A stretch of DNA of 64,000 bases. Source: Boletus sp. NGJ (Eukaryota; Basidiomycota; Agaricomycetes; Boletales; Boletaceae). The notes beneath the pieces were generated by a model. That model saw nothing but the letters and a program-made list of their open reading frames with translations. It was not told the DNA's origin and did not search any database. The stretch spans positions 1 through 64,000 of the forward strand of contig JAGTXK010000055.1 of assembly GCA_019096195.1 (NCBI GenBank), written 5' to 3'. Below, piece by piece: positions 26,422 through 37,784 of this stretch (positions within the stretch are counted from its first letter, which is position 1; every line of letters starts with the position of its first letter). Made by a program: the position numbers and the translations under genes.

Positions 26422-29400
26422 TTAGAACCGCCTCGACCCACCACCGACCAAGCCCTCGATTGAATGATGTTCGAGCTCGTTCCTCGCCTTCAAGATCGAC
26501 GCGTGCATCTCCTTCATCGCATTTCCTAGCTTGACGCCGAATCGACTCAAAATGTCCCTCTGCCATGCGTCGTACTTGGCGTTCACCCGCGCTTGTACCT
26601 GTTCGTAATCGACGACGCAAACGCCGAAACCACGCTGCGTTTCCGAGGTGTCGAACGTCGATCGCGCTTTTTTGATTTCGGTGAGGAGCTGTTGCCAGTG
26701 TGCGAGCGAGTCTCCGAGTCGGTTGAAGACGTATTCGGCTTCGAGATCCCAGAGGGATTGGAATTGAAGCCATTTGGCGACGTAGTCTTTCAGTTGCTGG
26801 ACCTTGAGTTCCACGAGGGCGAATGGCCGCTCTAGGGTATTATCGGAAAAGTGTGTCAACTATGCAAGCGCGTCTGTCAGCAAGACAGGCAAGCGCAGAC
26901 ACTATAGTTCACCCACGAGAGAAGTGTACGTCGTTTCAGAGGCGAGATTCCGTTGCATCTGCAAACCAATCTCATATCTCGAACTTTGAATACGGCGTAA
27001 TCGGCAAATGACGCCTACACACAGATTAGCATTGCCACGGCAACTGATCCAAGTAACACTTACCAAGCCAGTCATGCAGTTGTTTGATCCACGTCGAACG
27101 AGCATACTCTATTGGAGGGTCAAGGAAGATGACTTGGTTCTGTATCCGAATCTCGTGCACAATAGGTTTCAAGGCCATGTTTCCTTCCAGCATCTGCGGA
27201 GACCTCGTAAGCATGCCCTCAGAAGTGTGACAAAAGATGACCGACCTTCTCTTCCCGAGCACCTTTTCCGGCTCGTCGTTTGTTAGTTATGTCACGTAGA
27301 GGCAGGAGATCGCGACGGGTATCTCCATCGTCCGTCCGATCAAATTCAGAGCACCAGACTTGAATGACGTGCGTGAGACGCTGCAATAGTATCCCCTCTA
27401 TTCGCTTATCCAGTTCCGCCACCCAATGTTCCAAATTGGCGTAACCTTCCAAGTTCAAACGATCAATCTAAATAAAGTGGAGAAAAAAAAAAGATCAGCA
27501 TGGCACGTTGCGACGGTGATAAAAATTCGTACCGCAGCCTGAACCTTGCTCAAAAGTTCCGAAAAGGCTTCGTGGGTATACGCACATGTTGCTAGGTCTT
27601 CAACTGCCCGAAGGATGTCCCGATACAAATCGATCACGTTGTTCGTCTTGTCTTGCAACACCGAAACCACGCTAGCGAACTCGCGGACAAATTGGATATG
27701 TCTGTTGTCTCGCCCATCGCCACCGGACACGAAACGAGCCGTGTCATACTGGTTCACAAAATAGTCCCACCGGATGCTCATGCCTGGGAGGTTGTAGTCT
27801 AGCGGGTGCGCAAGGGTGACGAAGCAGAGAACATACCCTTTGCAACCATCCTCTGAGCTTCGTTACGATATTCGGCGACAAGCCATTCGATCCCTTGGTT
27901 GTGCTCCACCAAATCTAACGTTTGTCCATATGTCCTAACCGTTTCCATCAGCGATACAGCGTGGGGATACACCCTTTTAGCGTCCTTTGCCATATTTGTA
28001 ATCATGTGTGGGACTTGGAAGTTGAGCCAAAGCAAGTTTCGAACTTCCTTGAACAGGGTGATCGTTTGTGGGTCAAAGTTGACCGCCAGTTGGAACCCTC
28101 CACCACGCAACCGTACGATCTCGAAAAGTCGTCCGTTGACGGCCATGTCCCGTCGGTTGATGTCGTGTAGCCAAGCTTCGAAGACAGGTCGAGTGTCAAG
28201 TTTCTTGCGGAAAGCAGTTGATTCGGATTGAAGCTTCTGACCCTCGGCGTAGAGTTCCCATCCTTTCCCAAGGACGTCCTCTACACGTTTCATGTACGTC
28301 AAGAGTTGTCGCTCGATTTGCCGGGCCCAAATGATAGCCCCAGCGATTGGCGGAAGGTCGCGCATTTGAGACATGTGATACGCTTCCGAGAACCGGTATT
28401 GAGTTTTGAACTGGCAAAGACGTCGGTGGCATGTCCAAGACCAAGAAACTTAATATTCACCTTATCGTGTAGACGCTTAATATCTTCTTTCACAGAGTCA
28501 ATAAGCTGTGTTTGATACTCTTGGATGGCACCTCGGATCTGGGGGGTGGAGATCATTGCATATACCTAAGATATAAGAGAATGGAGCCGACCTTGGGTCG
28601 AACGAACAAAGCATTGAACTTGGAGAACACTCTAAACATCTCGTTCGCGTTACGTGCAGTGCCTAGCCTATCGCGCAGCCTTGCAATGATTTGGTTCTCC
28701 ACTCTTGCCACCCGTTCGTTGTATGCATTTTCAGCAGCGACCCAGATTTCAGTGCCCTCTGTGCGAAGGATCAACGCCCCATGCTCAGGTCAAGCACGCA
28801 AAGTCGGACTCACCAACAGAGACATCCAGAGACGTCGATCCGCTTAACTACTTCGTATGCCTCCTTCACCTCCTCTTCCATATCCATTCCCCCCACTTCT
28901 TTCGTAACACTGCCCAACCCCTTTGTCGGACCCGTCATCACTGCAAGCTGCTCGTGTTGTTTCCGCCAATCCTTTAGATACCTCGTCCGTTCCTGTAACT
29001 TGGCGTGCGCGGGGACCACCTTGATTGGGATGAACTTCTCTGACCGTCTCCTCGTAACCTCACGGGCAACATTCGTGAATTCCTTGATGAGATCGTCCCA
29101 CGTACGGAAAATGTTCATCGTTTGGGACAGTAATCGATCGAATGTCTCATATGGTGTGTACGGCAGTCGATGCGATGTAAGTACGCGGAGTAATTGGTCA
29201 TTGAAATCTCGAGATATGGCCTCCACGAGAGGAAGCGCGCGTCGGATTGGGTAAGGGGAGAGCTTGAGCTTGCGGTTAATGTGCCCAAAAATCAATATAA
29301 GCGATTCCTGAATCTTGTCAAGGTCCGTAGCCGAGAGAAGCTCGTTCAGTGGGAAGTCTTTCATCAATTGATTGTACTTGTGGACTGATTCATGTATTGA

Positions 29401-30587
29401 TGAGGCGCATACACTTCACACAAGAGCGTTTGCTGGGTACTCACCAAGATCCGTAGAACTATTCAAACCAGTGTCCGCAATGAAACTGACCGTTGCGTGG
29501 AACCGTTTTGCGTTTCTGAGGCACTCCATGACCATGTTCACTTCTTCGGTCCGTAGTTGGGCTTCGATTCCTTCCAACGCCCTCTCCAAACTCAACCAGA
29601 AATTGATTTCTTGTGAAGCAGTGCCGGAAGACACGTCGCGAGTGAGCTTTGTGACTGCTTGGATAGATTTGATCCATGAGTTCACATGCCCATGTAGGGT
29701 GTTAAGGAAGGAGCTGTCGTTGAGGAACTTTGCGGGTATATGTGAAATATTGGGTCTTTGACCCATCGCCTGGGCCTTTAATGCGAGTCAGTTACGATTC
29801 AAACACCCAGTAAAACCACCGGACTTGTTCGACAGCCCGCTGGATGACGGGATGGATTATGAGATGCGTTTCCGGTATTTCAACGTTTTGTTGAAGATGC
29901 AAAAGGGATAACTCGAGCTCCGCGAACTTCTTTTTCGTCATGGGTATTCCTATACGCAAATGAGCTGAGCACGGATTGCTTTGACTATACCTGCTTACCC
30001 AATTTGCTGTCGCCATCTTTGCCAGCGCCGCGCGCACCCACAAACGCATCGAACCATGGCTTCACACCGCAACTCACCACAGCATGCAGACTCTCATATG
30101 GCGTCTCCTCACCCCCAAACAAATTCAGAATATGTAGTTGGGTAGCTAGAGAAGTGAGCGGATCTAGGGTTGGACCGCGCTTGATGAGGGCTAGCGAGGT
30201 GATGTTTGAAGGGGAATAAGTAAGCTGAGGGGTGAGTTGATAGTAGAATCTTGGAGGACCATCCTCTGCTATGCGTTAGATCGGTTCGGGCCAGAGCCAA
30301 GCCTACACCTCACCCTCTGTGTCTTCCTTGACTTTGACGACATATATGACGCCCCCGCCCTCCGCTGCAAACCTCGATACTTTCTCGTCGAATTCATCGT
30401 CGAACAGTGACATGAGTTCTTCCGGGTACGCGCCAAGCACCGGGGGTAGAAGCGAGAGAAGGTACGAGCGGAAAAGAGAGACATCGAGCGGCAGAGGTGC
30501 ATCAACAGGATCGTCATGGGAAGGTACGCCGTTGGAGGTGGAACTCGTCAATGGCGGCGTTGAGCCGTTCCCATTCATCATTGCCAT
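26422..30587 (-). CDS. cytoplasmic dynein heavy chain, N-terminal tail only (split dynein)
   Basis: From the start at 30587 ([12 protein letters not shown]) to the stop at 26422 the exons follow the N-terminal region 1 of cytoplasmic dynein heavy chain: [97 protein letters not shown], and at the end [19 protein letters not shown] with [14 protein letters not shown] count roughly 1,100 residues. A complete chain exceeds 4,000, and none of the linker, AAA+ or stalk parts is present before the neighbouring MET2 gene. The end ([10 protein letters not shown]) is a clean stop, not an obvious break. In Ustilago maydis and in agaricomycetes such as Schizophyllum commune, dynein heavy chain is known to be encoded by two genes. 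This is most likely the tail-encoding one, which binds other dynein subunits. There are about ten introns; one (about 28398-28447) restores the frame into [16 protein letters not shown]. Confidence 0.85.
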
Positions 30588-31186
30588 GAAGGCAGGTGTG
30601 AGTTGGATCGTCGCTGGTCGTGGTTTAGATGAACAAAATCGTTCGTGGACGCTGATTGTCGACGCAGCTACGGTCCCTGTCGCCCTTCGCGATGATGAGC
30701 AGACGCGTCTGCGACGTGAGCGAAGCCCTAGCAGAGAGTTACTTTAGTTGTCAAAACTCCCACGCTGATAAGTCCAATAAAGGACTTGGCCAAAATAAAC
30801 TCACAGAAATATTATTGTTCTCTCTCTCGGAAGATCATCAAGACAAGAGACGACAAACACGACAGCCAACATCGCGTCCCTGACATAGCAGTCAAGTGTC
30901 TTCATCGTGATGCTAGTCTGAGCAATTTAAAGGCCCGGTACGAAACTGGACACGTCTTGGCTCTTGTACATAACAGTTCCGCCCACTTATTATTCCGCTC
31001 TGGCACGGTCGGTCGAATTTTGCATCCGGCTCTGTGGTAAGTGATCTTGTCTCTTACAGACCGTAGTCCGCCATTGATGAATGCTATCTGCCATGATCAT
31101 AAATCATTTATATGACAAAGCCTAAGTGCAAAGTGCGGAAACTCAGAAATATGTATCCTCCAGGGATGTGACGTATTGATCTCATC
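30588..31186. other. intergenic, upstream of dynein gene
   Basis: About 600 bp up to the MITE. No recognisable gene; presumably the dynein promoter in its left part. Confidence 0.4.
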
Positions 31187-31340
31187 GAGTAGACTTTCTC
31201 ATAATGCATAGCATCGAGGAGCTGCACTCGAACCCTCCCCTCCCCAAGCCAAAATACACTTTAATAATGTATAAATCTTACATTGCATCTGCATCAACAT
31301 TTGTTGCTCCCGATGCTATGCATTGTGAAAAAGTCTGCTG
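31187..31340. mobile_element. MITE, copy 1 (diverged)
   Basis: The left end agtagactttctcataatg continues as catagcatcg. The right end is its near inverse (cgatgctatgcattgtg, then aaaaagtctgctg at 31340), followed by TA. About 30 bp pair at the ends of a 154-bp element with an A/T-rich core. The outer 20 bp match the ends of a second element at 60638-60772. The TA flank is lost on the left. It is short and without coding capacity, as in stowaway-like derivatives of Tc1/mariner. Confidence 0.75.
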
Positions 31341-31374
31341 TACAAGACTGTAGTGCTCAAGGGAACCGACTCGT

Positions 31375-32086
31375 CTAGATCATTGACTCGGACATCATAT
31401 CCTTCAACCGGCCTTCCTCTATCCGAGGTATGAACTCCACGTCGAAAGGAACTGCATATGGGACAATGCTATCCGAATAAGCACTTGTGACGATCGGTGC
31501 ATCAAGCCGCTCCACGATGCGGAACGACCAATGTGAGAGTGCGACGAGAAAAGTTCCAGGACGCATCGTATACTGGATGTTTTTCATCGCTTGATGAATC
31601 CGGACGAGTCCCTGGATCGTCACTCGATGTCGGAGTCCGACTTGCCATACGCCAAATACAGAATGACCGACGCAGCACATACATGCAAAGTTTTCTGTTG
31701 GTTCAGGCGAGCAACGATGGATTGACGACGACTAGTGGCTCCGGACCGACAGGTGATCCTACCCGTATAGCTTTGGCCGAAGGTAGGATCTCCAATGGTT
31801 TCCGCCCTGGTCCTGACGATGTCGTCCATAGAGTGTGCCCAGGACAATGGCTCGCGAACAGGTCGCTGTACATCGATCTGGATGGCATTCCCTTGTTGAC
31901 GTACATTCCTGGATATGGAAGCCGGTTGAGCAATATCACAACTTTGAGGTCCCATTCTAGAGACCAAATGGATCGCGTTCGATTGGAAATAGTAAGCGCA
32001 CAGTCACTTGGAAAATCCAGGTCATGGCTTAGCATTAGGCATGCGATTGCCGCAGGAATCGAACAAAGGTCCAGGTAATAATTCAT
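31375..32086 (-). pseudogene. cytochrome P450 relic
   Basis: The 3' part reads HWSFRIVERLDAP, SAYSDSIVPYAVPFDVEFIP and EEGRLKDMMSE, which resembles the last beta sheet and C-terminus of mushroom P450s. Further upstream SRSMYSDLFA recalls the RSxxYSDRP motif of the N-terminal third, and ASVILYLAYGK recalls the helix-C/D region. These pieces are in different frames, and the long centre (I helix, ExxR, heme-Cys FGxGxRxCPG) is missing. That points to a heavily deleted copy. The assignment rests on short motifs only, so it is tentative. Confidence 0.45.
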
Positions 32087-33465
32087 TCATAAGGACGCGT
32101 TTGCAACACACCGATAAACATCGACTCTCAAGGGATGAGATGGCTTATCTGGGTGGAAACCTATTTGGCGCTGGGTCAGAGACAGTATGCCATCTTTAGC
32201 TGGCTACAATGCAGATGCCAGTGGGTATGCACGGCCTTCCTGTACCGACGGAACCGCTCGCTGCTGTGCATGAGCAAGAATCACAAACCTTTGGATAAGA
32301 GCTCACTAGCAGCGATCGGGTGGGGACGGTCCTTGAGCGCACCGCCCCTTGGTTTCCATGCTCTCGATTGCAGCCTGTCCCGTCCGAATTGACGATCACA
32401 GACCAATGGCGTGGAACAGAAGCCCGAGGCAGCGCCATGTCATACGCATAATAAGGACACATGACACGTCGAACAAAAAGGAAATCGTTACTGAGTCCGG
32501 ACCATAGGGCTTTGTGCGTGTACGTTTCACTTACGATTATCAGCCATTTATCATATATGTACTAACTTACAAGCCTGCGAGTGAGATCGCCCTGTCCCCT
32601 TCCCTTCCCGTGTCTACGCGTTTCAACGAAGATCATATCGATGGTCGTTTCGACGATTCTGTTGATCATTCCTGCATTAGAATCATTTCCGAGGATCGCA
32701 CTTTGATGTGCAATTATTACTCCTGGACTCAAACGGAGCAGGCCGGGATACAGTAATCGCGAGAGGAGCTGCACGACTAGGGTCCCCCGTTGATGTTACC
32801 GACATGGGAAGTTGTCAGTGGTTCTCTCTCGAAGCATGTCACTAACGAAGCATAGTCGTTTCTCGGGAACGCATGCTTTGAGCGTACATGTCTCCAGTCC
32901 TCTCATGGGAAGGTATAATGACTGTTGAATCCGTTGTGTTGCACGTACTCTGATGACATTGATGGGTTGTACTCAGAGCAGTCGTCCGAAAGTGCAGTGC
33001 ATTTGGATCCAGCGGGTGGGTGGTCTTTCTACCTTCTGCAGAGGATTAAGATTGCGTGAATAGCGATACGGCGTTAAGGCGGCCGATGTCTGATGGTCAG
33101 ATAACTGTGAGTAGCTTGCCCCGGGTTGAATTCGTGACAGGTTTTGCCACGGAAGCTCCCTCATCATTTGTTGTATATATAACATGGGAGCCAAGCCTCG
33201 TTTTTTTTTTCGTTCACAGCATGTTTGGAATTTGAAAACTAATTGGCTGAATAGGGAGCATAAAGGAGTGAAAAATGCAACAGAAAAGGAAGAAGATATA
33301 GATATACTACGTGTTGGTCGGATGACATGTAGCATGACACGATGGACCCGGGCGCGAGAGAAACTATCGAAATCGAGATAGAGAAGATGGTGGCCAATAA
33401 AGTCCGCTCGAGAGTACGCATTTCGAAATACATGACGCACTTTCTTTGAAAGCCGATGGACAGAT
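32087..33465. other. intergenic, no gene recognised
   Basis: About 1.4 kb with only short frames on both strands. It may contain further debris of the P450 region on its left. I could not recognise any protein family. Confidence 0.35.
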
Positions 33466-34760
33466 TTAAACGATCGGAACCGCGTGGGGGCGCTGTGCTG
33501 CTATATTCCGAGTCGTCAAGAATGATGCGGTGTCTGTAGGAGGGGGAGGCGAGGCACCCTGGAAAGACGAATACGAGGTAGGGGAGAGTACACTCATCCC
33601 CATTCCCACCTGCTGTGGTTGCATGGTCGTGTACGACGCGGGGGGTGGGCCCATCGATGTTGCCGAAAAGAGTGTGGACGGCTCCGATGGCCAACGTGTG
33701 TGCATACTCGTCGCGAGTGTAGGTTTGTGCGTGATCAGAGACGTGTTGTTGGCGCGCTGCCCGCGTATGTGCTTGTACAAAAAGTAACCCCCAATAAGGA
33801 TGAGCAAGAAACCGACAGCGCCACCGACGCTGCCGCCAACGATGGCACCAACGTTGGTGCCACTTCCTGAGCTACTCGAGCTTGAATTTGTGCTCGAACT
33901 TGAGGGGTAATAGGCGGGCTGACCTGCGTGAGAATGAGAAAGGGTTCGGTGGGGTAGGGGGAGACTCACTTTGGTTGGCATAACCTTGTGCTTGTACTGT
34001 GTTGAACAACTCGTTCAACCAGCTTCCCGCTAGATCAAATGTTAAAAATGTAGGCATAACAAATGTAGGGACTCGTACGGTTGATGATAGCCCAGTAAGG
34101 TATGGAAGCATTATCCGCAAGGACATAGCCCTGCGGGAATATTCTTGTTGGTAGGGTCAGAGACGATCCGTGGTACGGAGGAACACAGCGAATGCTCACT
34201 GATCCTTGTAGTTTGAAGGACAGTTTTGGGAGAATGAGGGCCAACTGCCAATACGATTGTCAAAACGCCAACATGAGTCGCAGAGAAAGTACTCGCTTCA
34301 TGATTTCGTTTGCATATGCCAGGTTCTGGCAAAGCGTGCAAGCCATCATGAGGTTATAACAAGACCAAGAACTGTTGACACCAAACCCGTGAACGAGAAT
34401 CGAAACTCAAGAGAGGGTCGTACCAGTAACAAGGAGTGGCCGTGGTGCCATTCGGCGGATTATAGGAGTACCCGGAAGGCAGAGCAGGTTGTGTCCAAGC
34501 TGTCCAAGTTCCAGGAAACAAGTAAGCATCCCACACAAAACCCCGAAATGGTGGAACTTGCTATCCCCGACGCATGCCGCAATCACGTACGCGACTGTTA
34601 AACAGGGACTTCGTTTAAATTGGTCCGTACTATTCATCCACCCATACTCAGGCAGGCACGTCGCATTCGAGGTGGGGATAAGAGTGTTTGGCTGAATGCC
34701 CCACACTTGAGGGAGCGAGAAGACTACGGTTATGAGGAGAGAGAGAATGTCGGAGGTCAT
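33466..34760 (-). CDS. single-pass membrane protein with Cys-rich ectodomain (copy 1)
   Basis: The start at 34760 gives a signal peptide (MTSDILSLLITVVFSLPQVW). The ectodomain has YGWMNSTDQFKRSPC, TVAYVIAACVGD, then GYSYNPPNGTTATPCYC, WTAWTQPALPSGY and ADNASIPYWAIINRT, spread over several exons. A Ser-rich spacer leads to one membrane helix (GAIVGGSVGGAVGFLLILIG) and a cytoplasmic tail rich in Pro, Ser and Gln that ends at 33466. This is a common but uncharacterised mushroom family of surface proteins with conserved Cys, Trp and YNPPN/YxPNxTT motifs. The function is unknown. A divergent paralogue lies next to it. Confidence 0.7.
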
Positions 34761-35829
34761 AGCTGTCCTGATGTTGCAACGAAACGAACAGCTTGTCGTC
34801 CAAATTGTAGGTTGAATGACAGTCTGCGGGAGACTATCTTGAGAGTGGGTACCAACTTAATGCGTGAATGGCTGTGGGAGCACGCCCGAGCGGTGGTGAG
34901 CAGACCAGGGTGCTGACGGTCAGGTGTCACCGTGCAGGCGGTGATGAACGGAGTATCGTCATCAGGAAATCGAGACCGCCAGTAGTCACATGTGCATTAA
35001 TGACACTCCTGAAACTGGGAATCAAGTCGGTGAGTGAACGTGCTAAATGCGTTTTTTCCAAGGATACATAGCCGCCTCTTGGCAGTGGTGGGAGTCGAAG
35101 GGCCGCCTCGTGGTGGTAAAACTTCCTGGTTCGAAAACTACCGACTTACACGCATTTAGCAGTATCATGTGGGTACTCCAAGTCGCAAAGGTTCACTTGC
35201 TATAGCTACAGAACTCTTCTCTAGCTATCATATGATGTGACATTCAATACCGGCAACAAGCATTCGGCAAATATTTCAACAAGAATAGCTTGAGGTGTTA
35301 CATGCCTGTGTCACGTTCCTTATAGTAATCATTCGCCTGGCAAGCTGAACTCAATCTTTCTTTAGATCTTCGTTATCGGGATCACCCTGCTGCATAATCC
35401 AGTAGTAAGCAAATTCTGTACATGAAACTACCAGGTATATGGTTAAACTCGTAAAGAATCATGCATTCAGGAACGTCTGTTTATCTTGGCGCTCCTGTTA
35501 GAGTCTGCTGACCGCTTTCCGATTGGCGTATTATCGTGGCTATGGCTCACACCCCGACTCGTTCCGGACAAAATGGTCAATTCATACTTGCCACGTTCTC
35601 AGGATTCTGCTTCGCGTGGATGGCAGATTATACGGAGCGCCAACTGTCAGAGCCAGTCTAGTTGCCGTCGTCAAGCATGTCACACACCTCGTTCCGCAGT
35701 AGAGAACAACTCTCATCCTAGTTTCCTCTGCCCACATAGACCATCTTCGAGGCGCCAATCCTCTCCATTTGCATCCTCGTTCTGTCGTTCCCTGTTGCTC
35801 CACGACCTTAGTCATTGGTAAGATCGATT
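34761..35829. other. region between two divergent paralogues
   Basis: About 1 kb between the two membrane-protein genes. A 12-bp inverted repeat (tgctaaatgcgt at 35041; acgcatttagca ending near 35162) encloses about 100 bp. The right part (about 35730-35820) may hold the signal-peptide exon of the right-hand gene (SICILVLSFPVAP), but I found no ATG in frame. Confidence 0.4.
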
Positions 35830-37428
35830 ACGATGACCACGAATTCGACTTGCTTGAACTGGATGTCAAACCAAGAAGGGCAAAATCCTTGCACAGTTGC
35901 ACAGGAGGTTGGTCAACTATGCAACTCAGGGTGTGAGTCAAATCTCAATCGCTCGAGTGGACTTTGCACCCGATAACAGTAGGTTACTTGCTCTCCATGC
36001 TGACTCTTTATACTAGACATCGTGTCTACGGCCAATTTTCCAGAAAGCAATTATATCCCGAACGCTACGACAGCTAACAATTTGTACCTGGTACGAGATT
36101 CGTGATTCAGTTCAGTACATAAAAGAATGCTCATACCAAATAGTTCTTGGTCGTTTTACAACCTTTTGAGTGCCTGCTCCTTCTGCGTTGGACAAATTCA
36201 GTACACCAGGTCAGTCGCTTCATTATGTATGCATATTCATCTCATGCTCTCATAGCTGGAGTGCATGGACCACTAGCTGCGGGAGTTATGGCTCGAATAA
36301 TTCGTGAGGCAGCCTCGAGCTTGATGTCATTCAAAACCTAACGAATGGTGCTTTCAGGTTCCTTCCACCTGGACTCAGCCTCTCGCAAGGCATCCCGTAC
36401 TGGGCCGCCACAAACCGTGGGGGTTTCACCAATCCCCTGTTCTATTAGCATCTCACATTTCCTCCTAGCTTCCACTTGGGACAACGGAATATTCAATATG
36501 ACGCAAGCAACAAATACGGCAGAACAAGGTACCTACCTCCAGTTTAGCGCCAACTCAACTGATCATGTTTTTTTTTGGTATATTGCTACTACAAGTTAAG
36601 TCGGATGTGACTGGTGTACCCCTCCCGACGTCAACTACGACAGCTTCGTCTGGTTCGAGTGTATCGGTCGGTGCGATAGTTGGGGGGGTGATAGGAGGCA
36701 TTGCAATCATTCTCATTGGAGGACTATTGATTTTTTGGATGGTGCGCCGCCGCCGACGCCAAAGAACGTACACGGCCCCCACTGGGGTCCCGTCCTTCAA
36801 CCCCTCCCAGCCAGGCATTGTACCCTCGACTTGGAACCGGATCCCAGCGCAGCCCACCCGTGATGTCGCATCACCTGTCCATTCCAGGACGAACCTAGCA
36901 CCGACGTCGCTCGTCTCGCATGTTTCACCCAGTTTCTCCTCAACTAGACAAAACACGGCGCCGCCCATCATGGATGCCGCTGACATGATCACTCCCTTCC
37001 TTGCCACGTCCACCACGCACCAGAGGAACCGATCGAACACGTCCCCGCTGCCAAACAAAGCCGACGAAGCTCTGTCCGAGCGTGTGGAGGCTTCCAGCGG
37101 ACAACGCGCACGACTGAATCCACCGTCGTATGCGGCTTCTGTGGTACCCGGGTCTTCTGAGGCACCAACTACTTGGCCACGGAGGTTGTCGATGAGGAAA
37201 CACAAGAGACAGAAAGGGAGTGCATCAGGAACGACAATGTACTCGGGACATTCGAGGACGTCGACGAAGGAGAGTGTGATTACTGACTGTGCTGGTCCGC
37301 CAACTGTACGGAGCGCGGAGGGTACTCAGGCTGTGAGTGCTGGTGGTGTGGGCAGTGTTGATGGTGTTGATGGTGTTGGAGGCCGTGGTGTGGAGAATGA
37401 GATCACACACAGGAGGACGAGAATATAG
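35830..37428 (+). CDS. single-pass membrane protein with Cys-rich ectodomain (copy 2), possibly damaged
   Basis: Exons can be followed on the plus strand: NWMSNQEGQNPCTVAQEV (about 35855-35930), then ESNYIPNATTAN (about 36040), SWSFYNLLSACSFC (about 36148-36195), SLSQGIPYWAATN (about 36370-36420). The last exon has a Gly/Ser stretch, one membrane helix (GAIVGGVIGGIAIILIGGLL, about 36675-36735), the stop-transfer RRRRR and a long Ser/Thr/Pro-rich tail to 37428. These match copy 1 segment by segment. The beginning, including the signal peptide, is unresolved. Near 36085 the expected Cys-Thr-Cys needs a one-base frame change, so the gene may be damaged or the splice site unusual. Confidence 0.6.
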
Positions 37429-37784
37429 GACCAGTGTCCGCCCGTGGTCTGACATTGCGTATACTGGTGTCAGAGAGAGATGAGGAGTGGATGATCTAGT
37501 CCCGGAGTTGCGGATTCAGAGTCGTGGGCTATACATATATATGCATTGTGATCATTAACATATTGAGCCCACGTGAGTAAGCATAGTAGTACCATAGATG
37601 TATCGATATGTCGCTGGTCACGTTCGTCGACTTTGCACGCAGTCAAGTTCCCTAACGTTCTTCGTGATTGACAATGGGATGTGAATGGGGTCCTGGTCGA
37701 CTGAGACAACGAGAGCCTCCCAGCCATGCTGGTTAATCCATCAGGTTCAGTGTAGACCGGGTAGTAGTATCCCATAGCATGCAT
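37429..37784. other. convergent intergenic region
   Basis: About 355 bp holding the 3' ends of two converging genes; nothing else seen. Confidence 0.5.

Noticed and set aside
30656-31040. Plus-strand frames upstream of the dynein gene
   Set aside because: Short, low-complexity and without motifs; probably promoter sequence.
35060-35145. Possible tRNA-like segment with a ggttcga box
   Set aside because: The box is followed by A-rich sequence and no cloverleaf can be drawn; no matching anticodon arm.
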